From Rhynochetos jubatus (taxonomy: Eukaryota; Chordata; Aves; Eurypygiformes; Rhynochetidae), in the NCBI GenBank assembly GCA_027574665.1, contig CM050657.1, forward strand, positions 29,263,408 through 29,327,407: DNA of 64,000 nucleotides, in the 5' to 3' direction. The translations under genes were made by a program, and so were the position numbers. How positions within the stretch are numbered: the stretch's first letter is position 1; every line of letters begins with the position of its first letter. The notes under the pieces are model-generated. The model searched no databases and was not told where the DNA came from. It saw only the letters and a list, made by a program, of their open reading frames with translations. Shown piece by piece: positions 49,601-62,706 of this stretch.

Positions 49601-52600
49601 AAAGACTTTTCACAGGACAGCCCACCTTCCTTCAGTAGGTCAGTAGTGCCGTGAAGCTGTATTTGTTTACTCTCTGGACACATACAGAAATACTAAACCA
49701 GAGTTCAGCAAAAGAGTACAAGTGCCCTTGATTGGGACTATTAAACCACAGGTTTCCACCGTGTCAGGTTCAAAGCTGTGTTACAGCAAACACTATAACA
49801 AGAGTATTTTTGTCTAAAGTACTTCCTTCTCTTAGCCATAGCTGGACTTAAAATAAATATTCATAGCTACGTGAATGTGCAGTCAGAGGCCCAGCATTAA
49901 GAAAAACAGAACAGTTTCTGTAAGCTATGGGTGCTTAAACATTTGTAACACTTGAAGGCAGGCAATAATCTTAAACTTGTGATGGAATAAAATCGTGAAA
50001 CCTTATTTCAGTAATGACAGGACATCAGTAGATTCCAGAAGTGAAAGATTTTGATGTCAGAACTCAGGACACTCACTACTGTTGTCAGGCTTATAGAAGA
50101 GCAGTCATTATTTTATTTATGTGTTGTTAAATCCAAGACTATTTAAACAACCAATTGCTGCTAAGTAGCATCCAAATAGAATATATCACAGTGTGGGTTT
50201 AGCAGAAAGTGTTTATAATGATGAACAGACTACTACCCATAGAAGGAAACTATGAAATAAAATGCAAGCTTTATTGTTACAGCCTTGCTTATTTCAACAT
50301 AACTACCCAGGTGACATGGTTATCTAAGGCCAGAGCTGTTCCCTCAAAACTCCCATTTTTTCCAAAATTATCAAAACTTAAGTTTCCTTTCCTCTTCCCC
50401 TTCCCCTCCCCAAAATAGTTAACTACACATCAAAAATACAGAACAGTAAATTACACTAGTGAGACAATGCTATTAAGTACAATAATACCAAGCAGCATGG
50501 AGGTCCTGTACCTCAGTACGAAAACCAAGGTTTGCTGTAAGCCAAACCCTTGCCAGTTGACATAAGCATTAGTGATTACCTACTCCAGTTACGCAGGGTG
50601 GTACTGAGCAGGAAGGGGGGAGGACAGGACGCCAAAGCTGAGGCATATATACCATTACAGACTGAGAATTCTTCAGTGCTTTCACACAAAAAGCATTTAT
50701 TTGGAATACTCTATCCTGACACAGTTGGCCTTTGTCAAGAAGATGAATTCCAGTTGAAAGAACAGAAAAGTGCTCTTACAGGAGGTGTCTAAAGCCTGTA
50801 TTATTTAGCCTGGCAACAAGGTGGTTACAAATGCTTCTGCACATGCCAACAGTAAAACACCTAGAGAAGAAAATGACTTAAAATGAGAGGATAGCATTGA
50901 TACAGTTAGCAGGCAAAAGAGATATGAGAAACTTTCAGGCTGGGAATTAGAACATCTTAAATTTCAACAAACACGTTGAATCAATCTCCCAGGAGGACTG
51001 AAGAATTAAAAAAAGCAAATATAAAAACAAAATCAGCACATGCACACTGCTGTTTTTTAGATGGTTGCAAGTTAGAGATTTAAATGATGTACCAACAATA
51101 TTAACAGATTACACTTCTGAGGTCTCTCACTAGGCTTATTCCTAGATAGTACTTCATTGTCCTTACAGACAACGGACAAATACCAAGTCCTCTTTGCTGG
51201 CTGGCCTTGTAGAACAGATGAGGTGCCCATGTTGTTCAGGACTGAGATGCTGAGGTACAAAAAGGTACTTTAAAGGCTCAGTTCCTAGAAAATGCTAATA
51301 CCCCCACTTTGATCTAAAGGAACACCATTCTTGTTATAACACCCGTTCTTCCTCTAAAAGTAAGAAAGCCAGAGAAGACACTGCAAGGAAGCAAACCTGT
51401 ATTATCTGCAGTTTGTGAAGCTTTTCTTGTCCTATCCCATGGTACCTACCACTGAAACTGTTGTGACTAAGGAAACTCATCCCCACACCTTCTGCTGGGA
51501 AGGAGAGACAGAGGCAGAAGTTAACTCTCCGCAAAGCAAGTCACTGCAGTAAACACCGAGTTCCGGGATTTAAAAATAAAAAGCCACAAACCATACACCA
51601 CACTTTTGGATAGGGTTATTCTATGTAGAGGTTGTTTATCCAGCTTGATCCTCCTATTGCTGTGTCACTCTATGCCCATATGTTCGTGTTTGATATCTCT
51701 CAAAAGTATGTGCACGGGGCGGGGGGTAAGAGGCGAGGGAAACATGCCAGAGCTGATATATTAAGAAAAGCAAACCAGCTACTTGATTTTTTGGCAAGGG
51801 CTCCATGTAGAATTACCAAACACAGGAATGGCAGAAGAGTGTAACAGGGATTTTGTTATTAACAACATTCAGGACCACAGATATTTTAGAATGGGTTACA
51901 GAACAGACAAAGCCAAAATACTAATTTAACTCTGTTAGCTCTATTAACACAGTATCACCTCCTATCTAGTTTTGACTTGCCATCTTACTGAGCTGTCTTT
52001 CCAAGTAGCCTGACATAATTTTGTTGAAGGAAAACACTGCAAATGTAAAAAACTAAGAAAAAGCATTTCTCAGTTGAAGGGGAACACCTTTTAGAAGAAA
52101 GCACATTAAGCAATTCTGTGATGCCCAGCGTCTACGTGGCTTACTACTGACTAGGTTTTTAAATGCTCCAACACCACTAATGCCATAAATATGAATCTTG
52201 TTTTAATAGTACAGGTGAGAACTAATAAGGTTTCCAGTAATTTCAAGTGGCAATGAGATTGCAACAATGAAACAGATGCCACAAACAGAAACAACACTTG
52301 TTTAGAACAGTCAGACAGCTAACAGGTGGATGAGGTTGACAAGGTGGCTCTGGTGACACTATAGGTGTTGCCAGCAGGAAGTATAGTTAGAATTCAAGTG
52401 CAAGATCTCAATGTGATAGAAACTCTGACTTTATCTGAACAAAATACATGAAGAGTTTTTCAAAAACTGATGATACAACCACATTGTTTATCCCATTAAG
52501 TTACCTAATAGGAATCTACTTTATTTAAAACTACCAAGAATAGTTTTTAACAGCTTTCAGCTATGTCTGTGACAGAGAAAAAGCCTGATGCAGCCAGGGA

Positions 52601-53742
52601 ATATACTTTACTCCAGACAACCTCTGGAAGCAATGAAGTATAGCAACAAGCATGTTCAACACACTGCATTGTATTTTCAAAGCAACAAACTGAGATTACT
52701 TAGTTTATCATGTTAGTGGAGTCTCATAGTTAACTTCATATTTCTTTTAAGTGTGCTCTCAAAAGTTGACTCATTACCACATTTGTATTTACCTTGAGTT
52801 TCTACATATACCTTTCTCAGATTCCAGCTGACTGAGTTAACTTGCATACAGCACAGTTAAGTCAATCTTCAGTGCCCATTCTGTTCCAACTCCAGTTTGG
52901 TTTTGGCAGCATGTCAAGAACCCCTAAACTATTAAGAAAACAAAAATTCCCATCCTTACTACTGTGACCATAGCGCTCTAGTATTTAAACATGAATGAAA
53001 GGCATTTAAGTGGTACCATTCTTTCACATACTAAATTCCACAACATTCATTTTTCCTCTTCACAGTTACCCTGAAGACAGCTCAGTTTGCACTCCCTCCA
53101 CAGAGCATTTAAATTTGCAAGCTGAAGTGTGCAACAGCATTTCTGTTAACAATGCTCCTGCCAATTCTAGTTACAAAGTGCTGATTAAAGTTTTGAGCTG
53201 GAGCCCTGTTGTCAAGAATCTAGTATAAAACATGGCTACGTTCAGTTGCAAGTCTACAAATACTTGAGGTAAATGAGAAATCAGTATGCAGCAAAACTGT
53301 ATCAACTTAAAAGCTGTCATACAAGAAGTCTGAAGAAAGCATATTTGCTATCTTATTTTTGGCAAAGAAATATATTTGTTCCTCTGCCAAGCTTTTTGTA
53401 ACTGAGTAAGAGAATGAAACCAACTTTCTTTAATCCATAATCTTATGGTAAAATGCAGGTCTTCATTTTTATTACCAGTGTTTTATTGTAGAAAGCTATC
53501 TGGTAAATAAGTCTGGCAGAATACTACCAAAGATATGGTAGAGAATAATACGTTCTCATTATAGCAACATGAAAAACATTGTGGAATACACTGTAGCAGA
53601 TATGTAAAGCACACCTTTTAACACTTGGAATCCTGGCTTAAAGTTTGCTAAAGTTATGCAGCTTCCATCAATTGCTTTCAATGAGATACAGTTGAAAAGG
53701 TGTTTTTCTCCAGAAATTCTAATTAACTTCCAATCAATCATA

Positions 53743-54660
53743 CAATCACTGAATGGTTTGGGTTGGAAGGGACCTTAAAGATCATACAGTTCCAACCCCC
53801 CTGCCATGGGCAGGGACACCCTCCACTAGACCAGGTTGCTCCAAGCCTCATCCAGCCTGGCCTTGGACACTGCCAGGGATGGGGCATCCACAGCTTCTCT
53901 GGGCAACCTGTCCCAGTGCCTCCCTACCCTCTCTGGGAAGAATTTCTCCCTGATATCCAATCTAAATCTCCCCGCTTCCAATTTAAACCCATTACCCCTT
54001 GTCCTGTCACTACAGGCCCTATTAAAAAGCTGCCCCCAGCTTCCTTGTAGGCCCCCTTCAGTTACTGGAATGTTCTATAAGGTGTCTCCAGTGCCTTCTC
54101 TTTTACAGGCTGAAGAAGCCCAATTCTCTCAGCCCATCCCCATAGCAGAGGGGCTCCAGCCCTCTGATCCTCTCCATGGCCTCCTCTCACTCCAACCAGG
54201 CAGTATCCTTCTGATGTTGAGGGCCCCAGAGCTAGATGTAGAACTGCACATGGGGTCTCATGAGAGCAGAGTAGAGGGGGAGAATCCCCTCCCTCAACCT
54301 GCTGGCCACACTGCTCTAGATACAGCCGGCTTTCTGGGCTGCCAGCACACACTGCCAGCTCATGTTCAGCTTCTCATCCCCCAGTACTCCCAAGTCCTTT
54401 TCCTCTGGGCTGCTCTCGATCCATTCTCCACCCAGCCTGTACCTGTATTTGGGATTGCCCCGACCCAGCTACAGGACTTGGCCTTGCTGAATTCCATGAG
54501 GTTGGTACAAGCCCACTTCTCCAGCGTGTCCAAGTCCCTCCAGATGCCATCCCTTCCCTTCAGTGTGTCGACCGCATCACACAGCTTGGTGTCATCAGCA
54601 AACCTGCTGAGGGTGCACTTGATCCCATCATCCATGTCACTGACAAAGATGTTAAATCTT
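53743..54660 (-). mobile_element. CR1 LINE fragment retaining part of the reverse transcriptase region
   Basis: A minus-oriented CR1 of about 915 bp; the 3' end at 53743 carries the GGTTTGGGTTGGAAGGGACC signature. Its 5' part (54366-54660) still reads an ORF2 fragment containing [10 protein letters not shown], the FADD form of the reverse transcriptase YxDD motif, followed by TLEKWA. The frame breaks further on, so it is a dead 5'-truncated copy. Confidence 0.93.
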
Positions 54661-54885
54661 TGTGCAATCAACTTGCACTTTTATGTATGCCAATGGTATT
54701 CCTGTCCCTTCCATTACTTGAATCCATTTATTTTGATTACTGATTTTGAAGATCTGAAACCTAGCCATGCAGCTTCTTCTCAGGTGCTATTCACTCAGGC
54801 TTATTCACACAGACTATGACTGCTTGTGAGTTCTTATTCAAGTTGGCCATTCCCACATTCCTCTCACACCTTTAAAATGGATGAG

Positions 54886-55163
54886 ATCACAGAATGGTTT
54901 GGGTTGGAAGGGACCTTGAAGACCATCCAGTTCCAACCCCCTGCCATGGGCAGGGACACCACCTACTAGACCAGATTTCTCCAAGCCCCATCCAGCCTGG
55001 CCTTGAAGACAGCCAGGGGCAGGGCATCCGCAGCTTCTCTGGGCAACCTGTTCCAGTGCCTCACCAACCACTCTGTAAAGAACTTTTTCCTGATATCTAA
55101 TCTAAACCTCCCCACTTTCAGTTTAAACCCATTACTCTGTCACTACAGGCCCTTGTAAAAAGT
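54886..55163 (-). mobile_element. Short CR1 LINE fragment
   Basis: A 5'-truncated CR1 copy of about 280 bp in minus orientation, with the same 3' terminus and the CATGGGCAGGGACACC core. It lies about 230 bp from the larger copy at 53743-54660 and has the same orientation. It was probably a separate insertion, since both carry a complete 3' end. Confidence 0.9.
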
Positions 55164-56221
55164 CACACTTCCACAGCAATTTAGAGAGATGATCAAGCTA
55201 TTATACTTGAAACAACTGCAAAAAATCAAAACAAGTTAAGCTTTCAGGAAAAATTACAGTTCCCAGTCAGCAACTTGATTATAATGCAGTATATCTTCAA
55301 AATAAAGAGGAAGAGAACATTCACTCTAAGGAAGGAAGTGTTCTGGGTTTGTATTAAGCATATAGCCTTTTAATATGCACCTTCAGTTACTTTCTTCATT
55401 AGTTCCCTTTAAATGCAGAGCCACATCTCACCCGAGATCAGAAGGTTCAGTTACACTGCACACACCTTTCAGGAAGGGACACTCTCTATACTGAATAAGC
55501 TAATTACATAAGGGATTTGACATTAGAAGACAGGGAACATTAACATGGATAAGATGCCATCTTCTACGCCTGATGTTAACCACATCTTACAATATTATCT
55601 TGTCCAAAAATAGACATCTACCACAGATTCAGAGTCCACAAAGGCATATGATGTAAAGGCAGCTTCTCCTCACTATCACCAGGAGTTGAAGTAAGCATCT
55701 AATCATTTTACCAGCATCAAGGACACTTAATGCAAGTTCCTTGACTGTTTAGGAAGGGGAGTGTGTGTGGATGTTTTACCTATTCTTGAGCAGGGGTAGA
55801 GGGAGGTGGGCATAGGGGATGTTAAAATCCACCATCATTAGTGTTATTATGCATTGCTTACATCTTTCCTTCTCCGGTGCCTGAACCCACTTATATTGCT
55901 CCCAAAATATCTCATGTTTTCAACATGAAAAACACACTTTTACACAGTAACTTCTATTTCCACATTTATTTACCTGCACTTTTACAACAAAGCAGTCTTG
56001 AACTAAGAGAGGCAAAGAACAGACTTCAAGCACATAAAAGCCCACAGTACAGAGAGAAGATAACTTCTCCTACCCAGAGTAAGACAAACCATAATAAGCT
56101 CACAGCAAGGCAAAGCAGACAGAAATTAGACATGGAGAAAGATGAGGGAGAATAGAACAGTTTGCATGCTTTCTAAAAGCAAAGACAGCATCAGACTAGA
56201 CCTAGTTATCTTGGAGCACAA

Positions 56222-56262
56222 TTATGTACTAGATGACCTATGAAGATTTGTCCCAGGCCTAT
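56222..56262 (+). mobile_element. Possible very old CR1 3' remnant
   Basis: TACTAGATGACCTATGAAGA followed by a TCCCAGGCCT-like continuation resembles the segment just before the CR1 3' terminus. The match is weak. Confidence 0.3.
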
Positions 56263-57109
56263 TTTTTCTGATTGTTTTACCTTCAGGAACTACTCCCAAA
56301 AATGAATCAAAGTAAAAATTATTAATTACAAATACTGCTTTGCATGGATAACAATTTATATTAACCATGCTTTAAACACACAACAGTAGTCAGCCACAAA
56401 TCTGAAGGAGATGCACATCGCATTGAGTATTGAGGTATTGAGTCTCATGCCGGTCTCATGACTAGACAGCCTTCTGAAAGTTTATCACCTTTGTCCCCAG
56501 ATAACACATGTACATCAGAAAATAAAAAGTATGTTTGCAACTCTTTCATTTCCACCCTTACAGAAGCCTAGTGACTAGTAAACGTTTTTATGCCAGGCTT
56601 ACTTATGCCGACATTATGCAATAATACAAGTGTCATCAGTACCAAGTTACTCTGAAAGCAGAATAAACATGAAATATCCATAGCCTCTCAGATCTTCAAA
56701 AAGCCTTCTTGTTCAAGTACCAGGGACCTCAGCTTCCTTTCTGAAATACCAAACGGCTCCCTAAAACACAAGGTTCACATTCTAGAAGATGATTCTTAAA
56801 AGGTATGAAAGGTCTGAATCAAAAGATTAATCAATTAAGTATCAAGGCTCTGCAGTTCAGCCTGAGCACTTCATTGTGGGTGCCATCACAAAGCAGATCA
56901 ATGCATTCAGAAAACACCGGGAAACTGTGATTTTCCCAAGGTCCACGAGACCACTTTGTACTGCTACACACTGTAGAATCCTTTTACTTTTCTCTCCATG
57001 CATACCTCCATAGGTTTCCTGGGTTTCCTTTTTTCTTATCACTCAATAAGATGGAGCTATTTTATCAGTACAGTGATCAATGAAAGACTATTTATTCATG
57101 AGTAGATAA

Positions 57110-57176
57110 AGTGATGAGCTGACCAAGTGACCTCCAGGGGTCCTTCCAAAACTTGCTTACACTATGAATCATGAAA
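57110..57176 (+). mobile_element. Probable old CR1 3' remnant
   Basis: TGACCTCCAGGGGTCCTTCC followed by an ATGAATCATGA-like end resembles a degraded CR1 3' terminus. The match is short and approximate. Confidence 0.45.
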
Positions 57177-58791
57177 AAGGGGAGTTTTTTGGAGCAACTG
57201 AGGGCAACTATGGCTTGAACACCATTGCTAGTACTCCTCATCCTTCTTTAACACTGAAGTCCAGTATTAGATCACTGATTAACTGTTGATTACACCTAAC
57301 TTTTCCAGTTTTTCCTGTATCTAAGTCTTCACTTCAAATGCTATCTATGCTCTTATATATGGCAGTTTCCTGCCATATTTGTACTGAGCATGTTCATGAG
57401 TCAAGCAAGACTGGCAACAGTCAGTACATTGCAAGACAAGCCTTATTATAGATAGCGAGAGTAAACAGATTGGTTATGTGTGCTCGAACCCTGGCTGCCA
57501 GACAGAATTAAAGGAGAATATGACTGCATATTTACACAGTTAGATTCTACCAACTTGATGAGGAAAAAGAACTATCACATGGCAGGATTAGGAGAACAAT
57601 TGCTCTTCAAAACTAACCTGTGCACTAAAGTAACCATCACTAGTATCTGAAAGCATGCAGTGGAGGCTAGTTGACTTAGTGCTCTCTTTCACACTGACTG
57701 TACACTTGATAGCACATGTAGCTAGAAATTTTATTTACAAAAGACTGCTGAATCCATGTTTTAAAGTTAATAATTTTGTTAAAAAGACATCCTTAAACAA
57801 GCAGCTACATACAAGCATTTTGTCCTACTTGATCACCAGTGAGAAGTCTGAAAAAGTTTTGCTCCTTGAGAAACACACTATTTCAATTGAAAAAAAAATA
57901 GGAAGGGAAAAAAAAGTTACTGCAACTTTGCTTTGCAGTTAGCAACCTCATGTCCCAAATTAAAACTTATCTGTGAAAACACTCAGCAAGAAGTTGGTTC
58001 ATGTACTGCCATAAATCTGCTACAATACTATATACAGGTTAAAATATTAAGAACAAATTAGAAATATTACTTCTTCAGCAAAATAAGCCAACTGACACAA
58101 AGGTAATCTGTTACCCTACCCAAAAAAAAATTAGATGTACTACTACCTTCAGAGTCAGTACTGAATGAAGCAGTGACAGCCTGATGAAGTTCTCACTATT
58201 AAGGAACCTCATAGAGTACACTAAGTATTTTATAGTGAGCGTTGCTAATTTGACAGGACACAGATCATCCAACAGGCCAACGGTAGATCCCAGAAACACT
58301 CCAGGTTATGTTTTTGACAATGTAATAGTACGCCACATTGTACAACTTTGGGATTTGATTATACTTTGTCACAATAATTTAGTCTCAGTGTGACAGACGA
58401 CAGACCCGTTCTACATGACGCGTACTAATTAGCTTATTAGAAAATATAGCATGGCCTAAAGATTTACACAGATAGCTCTGAAATTCACTTATGCTGCCAA
58501 TTAGGAACAAACACATAAGTTAGTCAAACAATAACTTTCCTACTCATGTTTCAGCTTCTTTGCATAAAAAAAGGAATTTAGTCAGGTTACCTTGCTGGAT
58601 TGTCTCAATGTAAATAACAATACTCATCAGTGAGGTAAGGACCTACAAAAAAATTCATCATGGCTCTGTTCGTGACATTGAAGTCAACGGTATTATATTT
58701 TTGCTAAACAACTGCAGGACTACACCATCTTTGTTGCCTATAGCTTTGGACCTCAAATTTAGGAATGGTTTTAAGAAAAAGTTGTCTTCTA

Positions 58792-58814
58792 TTTTTTTTT
58801 TTTTTTTTTTTTTT
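58792..58814. repeat. Poly-T run of 23
   Basis: An uninterrupted run of 23 T on the plus strand (poly-A on the TRIP12 sense strand). No recognisable retrocopy body flanks it. Confidence 0.85.
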
Positions 58815-61440
58815 AGAATAGATGCATTCTGGGTTTGAAGACAAACAATTGAAGTGCAATATAAAACGGAAAAAAAAAATGAACTTTTGTATGATTCCTG
58901 ATTAAGAATGACAGTTCTGGTTATTCATTTACTGAGAAGATACAGGTTGTTTCCCTAATGGTCACTTTGGTCTGAAGAACTTCTGCAAGACATCAACTAA
59001 CTCCATTTTCATAACCCTCTTACTCAACAGGTCAGCACTCCTACTGAAGTAGATCTGCTATATTAGTAAGTAGTAATGCCACACTGTGGATTACCTACAA
59101 TTTTTCTATTAACAGCTAAGACCTGTTTAGGCTCCTACCTATGGCGCCATCGAGAGACCTGAAGAACGTTCAGAGTTTAAGTTGTCAATTCAAGCTTACT
59201 ACTCCATTTTTTTTTTTCCCAGATAAGACTCTAGGAGTCAGAAGGGGGGGTGGGGGTGTAGAATCAGATTACCTATATTTCTACCACACCAGGATACACC
59301 AAATCATAAACACTAAAAATACCCTTCCAATTTAAGATCAAAACCAGCATATAGACAGAATCAAACTATTCATGCTCAGCTACATTTTACTAATATAGCA
59401 AATATTACAAGTGAAAAACATGTAAGTTTCTGAAAGTTAGAACCATTATTTACAGTATTTACTCACCAGAACACTGCTTTTAAACTTCTTAGTTCAAATA
59501 TAACATTAACTGTTAAAATGTTAGCTGCAAAAAACTAAATACTATTGTTTTCACAAGAACATTTAATTGCTATCAAGATTTATTAAATAGGCTACCAAAC
59601 AATAGAAAGATGTAGTTGTTTTTCAAGTTCATTAAGCATATATATCTAAATAAAATAGAATCTATTACAAACTTTTAGCATCATGAAAACCTTGAAAACC
59701 TCACTTCTGTTTGATCAGAAATGAAATAACAAAAAGACATCCCTGTACAATTAGAAGTCTGGTCTAGGAGGTGGGAGGGAAGAGAACGAGAACTGGAGAG
59801 AAAAATAGCATCCCACATATAAACAAGTAATCACAGCAACACTTGCTAGCTTTTAGAGTCTTACAAAGAAAGTGTATTCACAATGACAGCTCCCCTAAGA
59901 GAAGCTTGTAAAATTAATTTAAATTTAAGTCATTCGGATTCCTCTTATTTCTCATTATGAAGGATGTACTTCATATCTGTCAGGTGGTAACTACTCAGCT
60001 CCTCTTCCTGACAGCCTTTAAAGCACCAGGAAGTTCAATATTCGTAACACACAATACATAAACTGTGGAAGTTCTCCTGTTTGAGTAAAGTTTTTTAAGA
60101 AGTTGTTAGAACCTCTGGATTAATATTATTTCTGCTGAAGAAGGCAGAAAGAAAAAACAAGTCTTTCGAAAAAAAAAATAATATTTCGAATTAAAATTAT
60201 TATTGGATTGTTACACATAATAAAACCACGCTCAAAACAAACTGCACACACTCTAAAAACGTTCCCAAGCCGCATGCCAGACTTACAGAACAAATTTAGG
60301 CCAGTACCGAACGCTCATTTCTTCCCGGTGTGTAAATGCGACACAATCAGGCCTCACATGCAGGCCTCTCTCTCCATACAGGCAAGACCTTTGTTCGATA
60401 CGTCGCTGTTTTTCCCCCAAAGCCCTTGACATAACTTTCCATTCTTTCCCCTATTATTTTCCGGTTCACAGTCTAGACTTTCGGACTCCCGTGCTGTGAA
60501 AACCCCTGGCTGCCGAGAAAGCCAGTGCACTAGGAAGGGGGGGGAAGGGGGAACAATAAAAAAGTTGAACAGCAGGAAGACGGGCCTACAGGTCTGGCGA
60601 GAGCCCCGGTATCGTTTCCCCGGCCCCGGCCGCCAGAGCAGGAACGAGGAGGCGGCTGCCGTCGGTGCTACCCGCACCTCCAAACTTGTCCCGCTCCCCA
60701 GCCCCCCAGCCCGCCGGGAAGGGGAAGGAGGAAGAGCCAGGCAGGAAAGGCAGAACCAGCGTTTGATCAGCCTCCAAGTAACGACGCATTATGCAAGCGA
60801 GCGCGAGGACCGGGCAACTTGCTTCTTGACTGAAAACAACAAAAACATCAGCTCTAAAACATCAGCTCCCAAAATAATCGCGCTTGGGGGTAGGCAGTAA
60901 TGTAACCCCGACCCTGCGGGCTCCTCCATTCTCTTCCCACCTTCTTCCTCCCCCATAAAAAAATTCCGTGAAATATGGACGTCGGCTGATTATTTAACAT
61001 TTTTATCGAGCAGGGCCGGGGGGAAGGAAAGAGGAGTTGCTATTTTTTCCTTTAAGATTTTCGGTAGCTCCTTCCGGGGGGGAGGAGAAAAAAAAAAAGG
61101 AAAAAAAAAAAAAAGAGCGAGCCAGCAGGGAAAAGGGGGCCAACCGGGGTGGGGGAGGGAGAAGACGGGGAAGGACATACGAATCGCTACGGCAGTGTCA
61201 ACACTGACACTGCCCTTTTGTATCAGCAGCTACATAGGGCCCGGAGCGGGGGAGGCCGTGCTCCCCCCACACGCCGGGCAGCCCGGGCGAGGCGAGGCTC
61301 CGGGGGGAGAGGAAACGTCCCTGGAGCGGGCTCCGGTGACTGCCTGGCCATTTTGTCAGCTCCATTTCCACCCCTTCCCTCCTCGGCGAAGGCTCCCTCC
61401 TCCCCTCACCCCACTACACACCTCTAGGCCCCCAACTCAC

Positions 61441-61800
61441 CAGCACGACGTCCTGTTGTCCCCGTCTCCACCACCACCACCCCCCCCCATCCGCAACAAT
61501 GCTCCGGGATGGCGCTGCTCCCCTCCCCCTGCCCCGGGCCGCCGGGAAGGGCAGCTCGGCTAACGCCGGGGATGACACAACAGGCCCGACCGCCCGGCCC
61601 GGAGGCTGCCGAGGGGCCCAGCGCCACACCGCCCCGCGCCCACTGCCCCCCGAAAGAGCAGGGAGGCCCCGGGTACCTAGTTTGTCCCGATGCGGCCTCC
61701 GCAGACGCTCCGTACCTCCCTCCTCCCAGCAGCAACCGCCTCTCTTCCCTTCAATTATCAGCTGAAGCCGCAGCACCGAGCAGCGCCTCGTCCGCCGCCT
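61441..61800 (-). other. TRIP12: Candidate TRIP12 first (untranslated) exon region
   Basis: On the minus strand a strong donor, GTGCTG followed by GTGAGT, ends a candidate exon at 61441. Other possible donors end exons at 61677 (ACTAG, GTACCC) and 61716 (GGGAG, GTACGG). A relatively A/T-richer patch (61748-61771) inside the island may belong to the 5' UTR. The right boundary is arbitrary, and only transcript data can choose among the donors. Confidence 0.4.
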
Positions 61801-62223
61801 CCTCCGCCGAACCCGTTCCAGCGGCGCGAGGGGGAGGCTGGGGGACTATTTTCTCAGGGCGCCGGGGCCCCGCCGGTGCCCGCGCACCCCTCGGACAGAC
61901 GGCCGGACCCTGCCCCGGCTGCAGCCCCCCACGCAGCCCCCGCTGCGTCTGTGTGCGCGTCCTGCTTCCTGCGCCCAGCGGGGTCGGCGGCCGGCGGTCA
62001 GTATCCCTCCGCCGGGGTCGTCACCCCTGGGTCCGAGCGAGTGTCTCCCCTCAGGTGAGGGCGGGGGACGCGGAAGGGGGGTGGAGCCGGCGGGGGAGCG
62101 GGGCTCTGCCGGCGGCGGGGGCGAAGACCCTGCCCGGCCACCGCGGTACTACCGGCACTGCGCCTTTAAGGGGAGGCGGGGCTCCCGGTGACCCCGCATG
62201 ATGTCCGCCTCTTCCTGGTTGCC

Positions 62224-62349
62224 ATGGACACCGCCTTCCAGCGTCCCAAAATGGCGTTGTTGCTGCTGCGGGAGGAGGTGTCTGAGGAGCGCGGCCAGGC
62301 CCCGGCCCCCTGCAAGGACCTTTGCCAGCTGCTCGCCACGCGGTGGGAG
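62224..62349 (+). CDS. FBXO36: FBXO36 first coding exon (F-box only protein 36, N terminus)
   Basis: An open frame from ATG 62224 or ATG 62251 ends at GAG before GTGGGC (donor at 62350), exactly in phase 0. The peptide GQAPAPCKDLCQLLATRWE aligns with the mammalian FBXO36 segment GQGPPPSKDYYQLLVTRSQ. Starting at 62251 (A at -3, G at +4) gives 33 residues, close to the 32 in human; starting at 62224 gives 42. FBXO36 is a predicted substrate receptor of SCF (SKP1-CUL1-F-box) ubiquitin ligases. The F-box itself is in later exons outside the window. The head-to-head position with TRIP12 matches the mammalian gene order. A second donor (CTCC, GTGAGT) lies 20 nt downstream. Confidence 0.85.
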
Positions 62350-62706
62350 GTGGGCGCTAGGCCGCTCCGTGAGTGGGGAGCGGCGTCTGCCCCGCCGTTC
62401 TCTTCCCCTGACCTCGGTCGGCCGTCCTTCAGCGCTGGCCTGCCACCGGCTCCTGAGGCAACAGTGGCTCTAAGCGAGGGTCCGTCCTCGGGGAAGGGCC
62501 GCTGAGGGCCGCTGGGGATCGCGGCGCCATGCCGGGGAAGGACGGGAGCGCTGGGAGGCGACCCGCGAGGTGTCATCAGTAAGTGCTGCTGGTTTGGCCT
62601 CCTGAGGGCTGGGAAGGCCTTGCTGGAGGCTTGGGATGTGGTGCCGGTAAAGCAGCCGGGGAGCAGGCAAGGGTTTGTTACCAAAACCCGTTATTTCTTA
62701 GCATAG

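Larger units (their letters stand above)
36041..61440 (-). other. TRIP12: TRIP12 long 5' intron, about 25 kb
   Basis: This is the sequence between the start-codon exon and the CpG-island promoter, presumably the first intron or introns of TRIP12. It holds CR1 insertions at 45.7, 53.7 and 54.9 kb, smaller CR1 remnants near 36.2, 56.2 and 57.1 kb, a GT microsatellite, and long C, G and T homopolymers. I see no other gene. Additional untranslated 5' exons could exist but cannot be recognised from sequence alone. Confidence 0.7.
60580..62560. promoter_or_regulatory. CpG island, divergent TRIP12/FBXO36 promoter
   Basis: G+C content and CpG density rise sharply here against an A/T-rich background, peaking at 61.2-62.5 kb. 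The island lies between the TRIP12 5' side (minus) and FBXO36 exon 1 (plus). There is no convincing TATA box at either expected start. GC-box-like sites appear at 62054-62064 (GAGGGCGGGGG) and 62171-62182 (GGGAGGCGGGGC). A CRE-like GACGTC lies at 61447-61452. Such TATA-less islands with dispersed starts typically drive housekeeping genes. The exact start sites are not determined by sequence. Confidence 0.85.

Noticed and set aside
53836..54819. 327-codon open frame on the plus strand
   Set aside because: It runs antisense through a CR1 LINE copy; the residues correspond to the reverse complement of the element, not to a gene.
60354..60900. Open frames of 109-134 codons on both strands
   Set aside because: They overlap each other at the edge of the G+C-rich island and show no recognisable domain.
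61509..62201. 230-codon open frame on the plus strand in the CpG island
   Set aside because: G+C-rich sequence lacks stop codons by composition. The Pro/Ala/Gly-rich product has no family signature and lies in the divergent promoter.
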